NCBI RefSeq assembly: GCF_900172235.1
Contig: NZ_FWFQ01000013.1
Location: 46,544 to 110,543, forward strand
Origin: Pseudoruegeria aquimaris
Lineage (GTDB): Bacteria > Pseudomonadota > Alphaproteobacteria > Rhodobacterales > Rhodobacteraceae
Direction: 5' to 3'
Length of the DNA stretch: 64,000 nucleotides
Positions within the stretch are counted from its first letter, which is position 1. Each line of letters starts with the position of its first letter. A program made the translations under genes and the position numbers. The notes below the pieces were generated by a model that was given only the letters and a program-made list of their open reading frames with translations, was not told the DNA's origin and ran no database searches. Below, piece by piece: positions 37,705 to 44,994 of this stretch.

Positions 37705-38379
37705 ATGAGCCAAGAGATTTCGCCCGAAAAACAACGCCAAAGAGCCCCCAGCAAGCGCGCGCTCCAGACCCGCGCGCGCATCTTCGACGCCGCGGAACAG
37801 CTCTTTGCGGCGCGGGGATTCGACGGCGCTTCGATTCGCGACATCGCCCGGGAGGCCGGCGTGCAGGGCGCGCTGGTGAATCACCACGGCGGCAGCAAGG
37901 AGGCGCTGTTCCATGCCGTGGTGGAGCGCCGCGCCGAGGCGCTCGCAGAGCGCCGCCGCGCCCGGCTGGAAGCCTTGGGGCCACGGGCCGATCTGCGGGC
38001 GCTGCTGGCGGCCTTCACCGATCCGCTGATCGAACTGATGGCGCAAGACCCGGCTCATTGGGGCGCCTATGCCCGGCTCATCGCCCATGTCTCGGCCGAT
38101 CCGCGCTGGCGCGACATCTCCGAAACCTGCTTCGATCCGACCTTCCGCCTGTTCCTCGACGCCCTCGCCCGCTGCCAGCCCGGCACACCGCCGGAGCGGC
38201 TTTCGGCAGGGCTGATCTTCACCGTCTCGGCGCTTCTGGCGCTCTGCACCTCGCAGTGGCGGCTCGAAGCCTTCGCCGGCCCCTCCGCGCCCGAGGCCCT
38301 GCGCGGCACCCTGCTGGACTTCTGCGAAGCCGGTTTCGCCAATGCCTGCGGCCCCGCGCAGCCACCGGCGCGCGGCTGA
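37705..38379 (+). CDS. TetR/AcrR-family transcriptional regulator
   Basis: A 224-residue regulator with an N-terminal HTH (RARIFDAAEQLFAARGFDGASIRDIAREAGVQGALVNHHGGSKEALF read in parts; the usual YYHF is VNHHGG here) and a ligand-binding C domain ending EAGFANACG. TetR proteins usually repress a divergent catabolic operon until a ligand binds, here the FMO operon. ATG at 37705 is used; a GTG five codons upstream is possible. Confidence 0.9.
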   Translation: MSQEISPEKQRQRAPSKRALQTRARIFDAAEQLFAARGFDGASIRDIAREAGVQGALVNHHGGSKEALFHAVVERRAEALAERRRARLEALGPRADLRALLAAFTDPLIELMAQDPAHWGAYARLIAHVSADPRWRDISETCFDPTFRLFLDALARCQPGTPPERLSAGLIFTVSALLALCTSQWRLEAFAGPSAPEALRGTLLDFCEAGFANACGPAQPPARG

Positions 38380-38435
38380 CGCCGGGGGCAGCGAAAAAAC
38401 CTGCCTCCGGAATGCGATTTCTGCGATTTTCGCCC

Positions 38436-38464
38436 TTGACCCTCTCAGGCCCTTCCCATAAATC
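38436..38464 (+). promoter_or_regulatory. Promoter of tRNA-Met
   Basis: TTGACC and TAAATC are 17 bases apart and end 13 bases before the tRNA start, a sigma-70-like layout usual for stable RNA genes. Confidence 0.6.
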
Positions 38465-38477
38465 ACGCCTCGTTCTC

Positions 38478-38554
38478 GGCGGAGTAGCTCAGTTGGTTAG
38501 AGCAGCGGAATCATAATCCGCGTGTCGGGGGTTCAAGTCCCTCCTCCGCTACCA
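38478..38554 (+). tRNA. tRNA-Met (CAT anticodon)
   Basis: A complete 77-base cloverleaf with CCA encoded: acceptor GGCGGAG with CTCCGCT (first pair G-T), D arm GCTC...GAGC, anticodon stem GCGGA/TCCGC with loop ATCATAA (anticodon CAT), T arm GGGGG TTCAAGT CCCTC. The sequence fits elongator tRNA-Met of alphaproteobacteria; a CAT anticodon could also be the Ile2 tRNA modified by TilS. Its 3' 50 bases serve as the attachment site of the following element, whose insertion restores the full tRNA. Confidence 0.93.
38505..38554 (+). repeat. attL: 50-bp tRNA 3' end
   Basis: The last 50 bases of the tRNA gene, beginning GCGGAATCATAATCC and ending CTCCGCTACCA, are repeated exactly at 47933-47982. Flanking bases differ (AAT versus TCA afterwards), so the match ends cleanly. 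This is the crossover region of a tyrosine integrase. Confidence 0.93.
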
Positions 38555-38619
38555 AATCTTCCCTAAAAAATCAGGCGCTTGCAGTCAGAAGCCAAAATCC
38601 TCCCAACGAGTTTTTCGCC

Positions 38620-38639
38620 GGGACTGCAATGGGACTGCA
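38620..38639 (+). promoter_or_regulatory. Candidate integrase arm-type sites (left end)
   Basis: GGGACTGCA occurs twice at 38620 and 38631, 11 bases apart, 66 bases inside attL; an inverted TTGCAGTC lies at 38579-38586. The same motif pair is at the right end (47743-47761). Tyrosine integrases bind such repeated arm sites at both ends of their element. Confidence 0.5.
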
Positions 38640-38668
38640 CCCCCGGCGCTTTTGATTCTATTTCGCTT

Positions 38669-41326
38669 TCAACGGATTGTCTTGTCGATCAAGTCAAATC
38701 TTCGATCGGTAGGCATGCAGAACAAGCACTGGCCATTGCTGGCTTCTGCCCAAGCTTCCCCGATCTGGCGCTTGGCCTCCTCAGCTTCGTAAAGGTGCGC
38801 CCCCTTGTATTCGACCACAAGGATGCGCCCATCGTTCAGCATCGCCACAAAATCTGGATAGAACTTGCCGTGCGGTAGTTGGAGCCAGAAAGAGGTCTTC
38901 TTGTTCTCGACATTCCGAATCCAATACTTCACTGCGTCCAGTCGATCCAGATACACGGCGCAATCAAACTCCTCCCCCTCGGCTTTCAGGTCGCCGATCA
39001 AAGGGGTGTAATGCTTGTTGAAATTTGTTGCACCAGCGTAAGGCTGGTTGAATGCGTAGCTCTGTTCGTCGAATATCATAGATAGCTCGGCGCCGGTGTC
39101 GAACTGGTCGGCATGGGCGGCGAACAAAGCGGCGTAGTTGTCGGATTCCCGGTTAGATCGCAGGTCGGAAATGAACCCTGCAAGAGCCTTGCGCAGGTCA
39201 TACTTGTTCCGAGCCAATACATCCAAGTCATACCCGTTCTCGATGAGCTTGTTCAGTGCGCTTCTGATGAAGACGACGGCGCTTGGTTTGGTGATATCCG
39301 GGTGTTTGATTCCGATATCGATCCAGTTGGCAAGCCTGGGCAGAGTCCAGGCCGGTTCTTGGATGACGGCGGCAAGTTCCCCTTGAACACGCCGCGCAAA
39401 GTCGATCTCTACTTTGCCACTTGTGGAAATGTCGATTTGCCCAGACTGACTTTCATCAACGATTTTGAACCGATTGACGATATCCGAGGCGTCGCATTGA
39501 TCCAACCGCCAGGGAAGGTCAAGAAAATGCTCCTTGCTGAATAGCTGCAACTCGCCCTGTTTGCGGAAACCCAGCAACGGAACGATGAATGGCGGCTTGT
39601 CGATGTCTTCTGCCGCCGAGGTCTGAAAGTTGTTCGTCTTTGCGTAGAGGCGTTCGACAACAGGCGCAGCTTTGGGGGACTTGGCAAAGGCAAGCTGGAT
39701 CAAGTTCCGGCTTTCCTTGGTCATGGGGCCTTTGAACGCCAAGGACCGGCTTTCCGAGTCATAGGTCAATCGCTGTTTGACAGAAGCTGGCAGCCTTTCA
39801 ATGGCTTCCTGCACAGCTTCGTTCGGCAGATCATCCTCGGGCAGGGGATCGGACCTGTGTTCAAACTCTTTGGCTGCTTCCTCAAAGGCCATGTCGCTTT
39901 GCGGGGCGATGAGCGCAGCGGCTTCAAGCTTGTTGAAGCCCGCGCCCTCCACAAGACCGTCTTTCAACTTCTGAGCCGTGGCGTCGAAGCTGGCAGATGC
40001 AACATAGGCGTATGCCTGGTTAAGTGCTGGGCGGTTCTTGAGCTTAGCCCTGGGCATCCGAAGGACGCGGCCCAGGATTTGCTCAATGGCGGTTGATGAA
40101 ACCTGCTCTGCAACCGAACACAACACATAGGCAAAAGGGCAGTCCCAGCCTTCTTTCAGCTTCTGCACTGTGATGATGTAGCGGATCCGGCATTCTGGGT
40201 CGGCAATGTCATGGTCATCCAGGTCTTTACGAGGTCCGGAATGCACCGCAATCTGGTCATTCGGTATGCCTTTGTCTTCGTGCAGAAACTTCTCGATCTT
40301 GTCGTAGGTCAGGCGTGTCGGATCGGTGGCCGAGTTGCTTTGCGCCTGAAATAGAACCAACGGTCGGATGTATTCACCGGTCTGAGCTTGTTCCGCTTTT
40401 GCTGCTTCCTCCAAGGCTGCCTGGCAGTCCAACGCCGCGCCAATCGTCTTCTGCCAATCCCGGTCTGTGGTCAGCTTGATCGGCATTTTGATCATCTGCT
40501 CGGCCTTCAACTCGGCGGCGGAAACAGAATAGAGGATATTGGATGCGTGCTTGTCTTTGGCCGGGTTGTGCTCGGTCTGCGGGGTCGCCGTCAGTTCCAG
40601 AATCAGCGAAGGGCTGAACCGCGCCAGCGTGTCGAAGGACAGTGCTGTGCGGGCGTTGTGGGCCTCATCTACGATCACCATAGGCCGGTGCAGGCGCAGC
40701 AGGTTGGCCAGTGAGGCCACTGGGCGATTTGTGCCTTCAACCTTCTCCAACCGTGCTTCCTGCGCTTCTGAGAGGCCCGAGAAGTGGTCCATCAGAGCAC
40801 CCGCGTCCTGATAGACTTTCAAGCCTTCCGTGTTCTCGGTTCCGTTCGGGTTTTCGCGCCGGAAAGACTGGATCGTTGAAACGATGATGCAGGCCCCACC
40901 CTCGGCATCGGCGCGGGACATGGCCAAAGCTTCGTCCTTGGTCAGTATCGAAACATTCCGACCGAAATCCTTGGCCAGTGCCGCCCGATAGGGATGTTCG
41001 GGATCCTTCAAGGCCGCAACGGTCTGTTCAAGGATCGGCGTCGATGGCACAAGCCACAGCACCATCGGGTTCGCAGCCTGCAAATACTCCTGCGCAGCAA
41101 TGCCCACGGAATGCGCCGCCATGATCGTCTTGCCGCCGCCTGTCGGCACGCGAAGGCAAACATAGGGCGTTCCCTGGGCAATCACCGGGGCGTCGCGGTA
41201 AGGCAGGTTAGTTGCTTTGTAAAAGGCAATATTGCATCCATCATTGTTGCAGTCGCGCAGATAACTGCGGAAACGGTCGAGTGCCGTTTTCTGATATTCT
41301 TTCAGGTCGAGATTCACAGCAGCCAT
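38669..41326 (-). CDS. Type III restriction endonuclease Res subunit
   Basis: An 885-residue SF2 helicase-nuclease. Walker A VPTGGGKT (60-67), DEAH box VIVDEAH (220-223), motif III TATPQTEH, motif VI QILGRVLRMPR near residue 430, and a C-terminal nuclease motif PDFVAMLN...ILVVEYKG (PD-x(n)-E-x-K). This is the layout of Res of EcoP1/EcoP15-type systems, which cut DNA when two inversely oriented unmethylated sites are found, using ATP. Two bases separate it from the upstream mod gene. Length is within the family range and the frame is intact. Confidence 0.93.
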   Translation of the reverse strand: MAAVNLDLKEYQKTALDRFRSYLRDCNNDGCNIAFYKATNLPYRDAPVIAQGTPYVCLRVPTGGGKTIMAAHSVGIAAQEYLQAANPMVLWLVPSTPILEQTVAALKDPEHPYRAALAKDFGRNVSILTKDEALAMSRADAEGGACIIVSTIQSFRRENPNGTENTEGLKVYQDAGALMDHFSGLSEAQEARLEKVEGTNRPVASLANLLRLHRPMVIVDEAHNARTALSFDTLARFSPSLILELTATPQTEHNPAKDKHASNILYSVSAAELKAEQMIKMPIKLTTDRDWQKTIGAALDCQAALEEAAKAEQAQTGEYIRPLVLFQAQSNSATDPTRLTYDKIEKFLHEDKGIPNDQIAVHSGPRKDLDDHDIADPECRIRYIITVQKLKEGWDCPFAYVLCSVAEQVSSTAIEQILGRVLRMPRAKLKNRPALNQAYAYVASASFDATAQKLKDGLVEGAGFNKLEAAALIAPQSDMAFEEAAKEFEHRSDPLPEDDLPNEAVQEAIERLPASVKQRLTYDSESRSLAFKGPMTKESRNLIQLAFAKSPKAAPVVERLYAKTNNFQTSAAEDIDKPPFIVPLLGFRKQGELQLFSKEHFLDLPWRLDQCDASDIVNRFKIVDESQSGQIDISTSGKVEIDFARRVQGELAAVIQEPAWTLPRLANWIDIGIKHPDITKPSAVVFIRSALNKLIENGYDLDVLARNKYDLRKALAGFISDLRSNRESDNYAALFAAHADQFDTGAELSMIFDEQSYAFNQPYAGATNFNKHYTPLIGDLKAEGEEFDCAVYLDRLDAVKYWIRNVENKKTSFWLQLPHGKFYPDFVAMLNDGRILVVEYKGAHLYEAEEAKRQIGEAWAEASNGQCLFCMPTDRRFDLIDKTIR

Positions 41327-41327
41327 A

Positions 41328-43010
41328 TCAAGCTCCCTCGATCTGATAAGGGATTTGCTTGAACACGACGCCCTCGGCTTTCAGCCGCTCAGACGAAACT
41401 GTGCAGCCCTCGGCATAGACGACACGCTCGCCATCAAAGCCTTCGGGGGCGGACGGCAAGCTGGCCAGTGCATCCGGCGTCAGCACATTCCCGGCGGCTT
41501 CGCGGGGGAAGCCCTGTTCGGCTGGCGAGAACAGCAAATAGACAATCTTGTTCTTGTGCTGTCCGATCAGCGGGGTGGAGCCATCCACCTTTTTCGGCAA
41601 TGGCGCGCCTGTTTCAGAAAAGAACACATGCGCGGCAAGGTCGGGAAAACTCACCGCTTCGTGGATGTCGCCGAACTCGTTGAACAGCGGTGTGCCCAGG
41701 CGGCAATAACGGTAGCCGCCACCAAGCCCCTCTACGGGCTTCTTTGGGTCGCCGCCCTTGTCATATCCTTGAATCGCGATTTTCAAGCGCTTGGCTGTAA
41801 CATTGGATGCGATCTGCTGGTCCATTTCAACGAGTATGAACTGGCGATTACCATTACCAGCCCTATTCAGATCAAGGACCGCGTGCCCGGTCGTTCCCGA
41901 ACCTGCAAAGGAGTCCAAGACGATATCTTCCTCATCGGTTGCAAGTTCAATGATCGTGCGAAGTAGCCCAATAGGCTTTGGGTGATCAAACTCACCCCGC
42001 ATTCCCATTGAAGACAGTAGAGTTGTGCCTGCCTCATTTAAATATTCACTACCCCGGAAGATCGATTTTGCACTTTTTGTTTTTTTTCGGGCTCTTTGCC
42101 ACACGGTCCATTTTCCACTTCGCGTCTGGCGAGCGATTAGGTCAGGAGATTCCCCGCCAAGTTCTTTTGTCTTGATAAGATTTTCACTCCACCGCCAACA
42201 GTCGTCGTTCCCATTCCCATCTACAGGATACACCTCGATTTGATCGGGATGGGTGCGTGTTAGTCCCACACGATGATGATCATGTTGGAAAGGTTCTGGG
42301 TCGGCATACAAAGGGAAATAAAGATTGGGGCGGTTCTCTCGATTGAAGCGCGGGTTTCGATTTCGCAGTTCCCAAAGCTCATATCCACCACGGTTATCAG
42401 AAAATGGAAACGCACGATCCAAGTCGGATATTTCCGACAACTCCGCTGCGTCGGATTTTGAAAAGATCAAGCAATACTCGTGAGTGCGAGCAATGGCTTT
42501 GTATGTTTGACCCCTCGTATTTGATTCGACGATCACTTCGGCGACAAAGTTTTGCTCCCCGAACACCTCTGTCATCATCATTTTGAGGTTGTTGATTTCA
42601 GTTTCGGAAATAGAGACTGCGATAACCCCATCTTCCCGCAAAAACTCTCGCAGCAGACGCAAGCGCGGATACATCATGCAAAGCCACTTGTCGTGGCGCG
42701 ATAGGTCCTCGGCTTCTTTACCGACGACCTTCCCCAGCCACGCCTTGATCTCGGGCGAGGCCACATTGTCATTATAAACCCAGCCTTCGTTTCCGGTGTT
42801 GTAAGGCGGGTCGATGTATATGCATTTTACCTTGCCCGCGTAGTAGGGCAGCAGCGCCTTCAATGCTTCAAGATTATCGCCCTGCACCAGCAGGTTCGCG
42901 GCGTCCGGGTCGCCTGCCGAAAGCTCTCCATCGCAATGGACAAGGCGGTAGGGCACTTCGCGGTGATGATTGACGACGGCTTTCTTGCCGATCCAGTCCA
43001 ATGTAGGCAT
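41328..43010 (-). CDS. Type III DNA methyltransferase (Mod subunit)
   Basis: A 560-residue beta-class amino-methyltransferase: DPPYNTGN (67-74) precedes the AdoMet motif DSFAGSGTTGHAVLDL near residue 370, with a long target-recognition region between them. It probably methylates adenine in the recognition sequence and directs the Res subunit; the target cannot be read. No simple-sequence repeat that would suggest phase variation is seen. An inverted 9-bp repeat (43001-43009 and 43063-43071) spans its start. Confidence 0.93.
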   Translation of the reverse strand: MPTLDWIGKKAVVNHHREVPYRLVHCDGELSAGDPDAANLLVQGDNLEALKALLPYYAGKVKCIYIDPPYNTGNEGWVYNDNVASPEIKAWLGKVVGKEAEDLSRHDKWLCMMYPRLRLLREFLREDGVIAVSISETEINNLKMMMTEVFGEQNFVAEVIVESNTRGQTYKAIARTHEYCLIFSKSDAAELSEISDLDRAFPFSDNRGGYELWELRNRNPRFNRENRPNLYFPLYADPEPFQHDHHRVGLTRTHPDQIEVYPVDGNGNDDCWRWSENLIKTKELGGESPDLIARQTRSGKWTVWQRARKKTKSAKSIFRGSEYLNEAGTTLLSSMGMRGEFDHPKPIGLLRTIIELATDEEDIVLDSFAGSGTTGHAVLDLNRAGNGNRQFILVEMDQQIASNVTAKRLKIAIQGYDKGGDPKKPVEGLGGGYRYCRLGTPLFNEFGDIHEAVSFPDLAAHVFFSETGAPLPKKVDGSTPLIGQHKNKIVYLLFSPAEQGFPREAAGNVLTPDALASLPSAPEGFDGERVVYAEGCTVSSERLKAEGVVFKQIPYQIEGA

Positions 43011-43201
43011 GTCGATTTTGTCTTCTCTGCTCGGTAGCCTGGGGTTGCAGGCCGGGAAAATCTGCCTACATGACTACCGCTTACCGGAGAGACGATGCAA
43101 TGCGCTTGCAGATGCAACCGTTCGGAAAAAATTTTGGCTTCGGACTTCGGATTTGGGGGAAAGAGGAAATATAGCTTCCGCCTAACCAAAGAAGGAAGAC
43201 T

Positions 43202-43405
43202 ATGACACCTCAAACCCAAACCATCACTGACCGCCTGGTTGATATCAAAACCGTATGCGCCGTGCTCTGCCGGTCCCGAGCCAGCATCTACCGCGACATT
43301 GAACGCGGCGATTTTCCCAAGCCGATCAAGCGGGGCCATTCTTCGCGTTGGCGGGTTTCCGATTTGAATCGGATCGTTGCTCAGGGCGGCGACATGGCCG
43401 CATGA
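43202..43405 (+). CDS. AlpA-family regulator/excisionase
   Basis: A 67-residue MerR-type winged HTH: DRLVDIKTVCAVLCRSRASIYRDIERGDFPKPIKRG, then SRWRVSDLNRIVAQ. AlpA proteins activate integrase or act as excisionases in tRNA-integrated elements. A good AAGAAGGAAG site precedes the ATG. It is divergent from mod and convergent with the relaxase gene. Confidence 0.88.
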   Translation: MTPQTQTITDRLVDIKTVCAVLCRSRASIYRDIERGDFPKPIKRGHSSRWRVSDLNRIVAQGGDMAA

Positions 43406-43439
43406 CTTGCCCGGGCAGATCGCCCTTCTACATCCTCTT

Positions 43440-44633
43440 CTAAACCTCTCGTTCAGCCCCGCCTCTGCGGGGCTTCGTCATTGTAGGCGGGTGGCGATGT
43501 GCTTCTTGGTCGGGGAAACTTGATTCTGGACGGCTCGGCCCATCACGACGCAAGAGCCGGGCGCGCAAGGTATCTCGCAACAATATCAACTCACGATAAA
43601 CCCGCCGAAAACGGCGCCCACCGCGAAGACGGCGAGCAAGCCCAAGGCGGGCAGCCGCCAGGAATGGCGGTTGTCGCCCTGGGCGTGGTTGAGGAGTGCT
43701 TTGGTTTGGGCAATCTGCTGTGCCTGCGTGGATTCCAAGCTGGCGATTGTGTCGGTCAGTTTGGACTGCCTGTTTGAAAGGCGGTCGATCTCTCTGAGCA
43801 ACTTGGCCATCCCCGCTACCGCATGTTCGCTGTTCTGCGATGCAGCCGCCGCGCTGCGTCTCGTCGTCTCCATCGCCTGCTCCCAATCGTATGCTTCTTG
43901 CATTGTTTTGTGCCTCTCTTAGTAGGTTGATTTCTCGAATGATGGCATTCGCTTCAGCGCGGGTATGGCCTTGGTCGATGCGTTTCCATTTCTCTTTGCT
44001 TGCCTTCTTACCTTTGGGCGATGCCCGAGCGCTTGCGCCTTCGTGTATCGTCGGAATCTTGTCGATGCCCCTGTCTGCATATGACAAGTGGGTGATCTCA
44101 GACTCCGGGCCGAACCCCCATCCGCGCATCATCTCGTTGTGAAGCTCGGCCCACATTCTTGCGGCGTCCTCGATGGCGTTCTTCCGTGCAAGCCCCAAGG
44201 TGCTTTTGGGCCTGCCGCGCCCGCCGGTCCTCTGCTGAACATCGAAGAATACGAAATGGGCGTGCGGGTTCTTTGTGTCGTTGCCATGTTGGTCATGGAT
44301 TGCTGCGACATACCCGGCAATGCCTTTGCTCAATCGCTCGGCAAAGGCCCGTGTCAGCGCCTCCCGCTGTTCCGGGGTGGCTTCCACCGGCAAAGCTATC
44401 ACAAGGCGCTCACAGACGCGCCCTTTGCGCCTTTGGGCCTCTTCTTCGGCCTGGGCGGCAGTCTCTGGGTAGGTGTTTCCCGAAAGTCGTTCTTGAATGA
44501 CCACCCGCGACGCTTGTGGGCGAGTGATGTATCGGAGATGCGCCGCAGTTTGGCCGAGTTTGGCGACACGGGTTTCATCTGTGCGCTTCTCTGAAAAGGT
44601 CTTAACCGAGTGTCGAAACGAAAACAGTGCCAT
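43440..44633 (-). CDS. mobA: MobA/MobL-family relaxase
   Basis: A 397-residue frame whose first 240 residues form a MOBQ-type relaxase: N-terminal LRYITRP with the likely nicking Tyr, and the metal-binding HxH in NPHAHFVFFDVQQR, then the family segment RKNAIEDAARMWAELHNEMM. It would nick oriT, which lies 20 bases upstream of its start, and lead the strand in transfer. After about residue 245 the frame becomes Arg/Pro-rich and overlaps a second plausible gene (43586-43903); its last codons run into a terminator-like hairpin. Whether this C-terminal part is used as protein is uncertain. Confidence 0.85.
   Translation of the reverse strand: MALFSFRHSVKTFSEKRTDETRVAKLGQTAAHLRYITRPQASRVVIQERLSGNTYPETAAQAEEEAQRRKGRVCERLVIALPVEATPEQREALTRAFAERLSKGIAGYVAAIHDQHGNDTKNPHAHFVFFDVQQRTGGRGRPKSTLGLARKNAIEDAARMWAELHNEMMRGWGFGPESEITHLSYADRGIDKIPTIHEGASARASPKGKKASKEKWKRIDQGHTRAEANAIIREINLLREAQNNARSIRLGAGDGDDETQRGGCIAEQRTCGSGDGQVAQRDRPPFKQAVQTDRHNRQLGIHAGTADCPNQSTPQPRPGRQPPFLAAARLGLARRLRGGRRFRRVYRELILLRDTLRARLLRRDGPSRPESSFPDQEAHRHPPTMTKPRRGGAEREV
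43455..43474. terminator. Bidirectional terminator-like hairpin
   Basis: AGCCCCGC pairs with GCGGGGCT around CTCT, between the AlpA gene and the end of the relaxase frame. Confidence 0.6.
43586..43903 (-). CDS. Nested membrane protein in the relaxase gene (MobB-like)
   Basis: A 105-residue protein read in a different frame within mobA. It has an AGAGAGG ribosome site 9 bases before its ATG, a helical coiled-coil body (MAKLLREIDRLSNRQSKLT, then SLESTQAQQIAQTKALLNH), and one C-terminal span (LPALGLLAVFAVGAVFGGF). In RSF1010 and R1162 mobB is likewise encoded inside mobA in another frame and gives a membrane-associated helper of relaxase action. Similarity is in position and architecture; no sequence homology is claimed. 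The protein looks far more natural than the mobA frame across the same bases. Confidence 0.65.
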   Translation of the reverse strand: MQEAYDWEQAMETTRRSAAAASQNSEHAVAGMAKLLREIDRLSNRQSKLTDTIASLESTQAQQIAQTKALLNHAQGDNRHSWRLPALGLLAVFAVGAVFGGFIVS

Positions 44634-44653
44634 TTCCTTGATCAGGTTGGCGG

Positions 44654-44693
44654 GGATAAAATGCGAAGCTTTTTATCCGTTGTGCGCCTTCCC
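44654..44693. other. IncQ-like origin of transfer (oriT)
   Basis: GGATAAAA and TTTTATCC form a perfect 8-bp inverted repeat (44654-44661, 44671-44678) around a 9-base loop. Immediately after it comes GTTGTGCGCCTTCCC. In IncQ plasmids an inverted repeat is followed by a core recalled as GTGCGCCCTCCC, nicked between G and C; the matching position here is 44686/44687. The site lies between the relaxase and the mobC-position gene, as in RSF1010. Confidence 0.75.
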
Positions 44694-44727
44694 TATCTCC
44701 TTTCGACAGGGAAATAGGAAACTGACC

Positions 44728-44994
44728 ATGCAATCGAAAAAACTCGACATCTTGGCCGACAAGCGGAAGCAGAACGGCCAGGTTTTGATGATGCTCGCAA
44801 ACTACTGCCGCAAACATCGAATGCTTGATATCAATCTCGGTTGTCTGTCCCTGGACGCGATGGACAGGATCGGAAACGAAATCGCCGATCTGTTCGTGGA
44901 TCGAGTCGGGCTGCATCAAAAGAAAACGCCCCCGGAGACGGGGGCGCAAAGCAACAAAGGCAAGGCAGGAAGTCAGGGGCTTTCTCGGGGTTAG
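44728..44994 (+). CDS. Small protein in the mobC position
   Basis: An 88-residue basic protein, mostly helical at the start (SKKLDILADKRKQNGQVLMM) with a charged, disordered tail. It is divergent from the relaxase across oriT, where RSF1010 has mobC, a small accessory that helps relaxase open the nic site. No HTH or ribbon-helix-helix can be confirmed. ATG at 44728 is chosen because it lies beyond oriT; longer upstream frames would run through it. Confidence 0.55.
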   Translation: MQSKKLDILADKRKQNGQVLMMLANYCRKHRMLDINLGCLSLDAMDRIGNEIADLFVDRVGLHQKKTPPETGAQSNKGKAGSQGLSRG

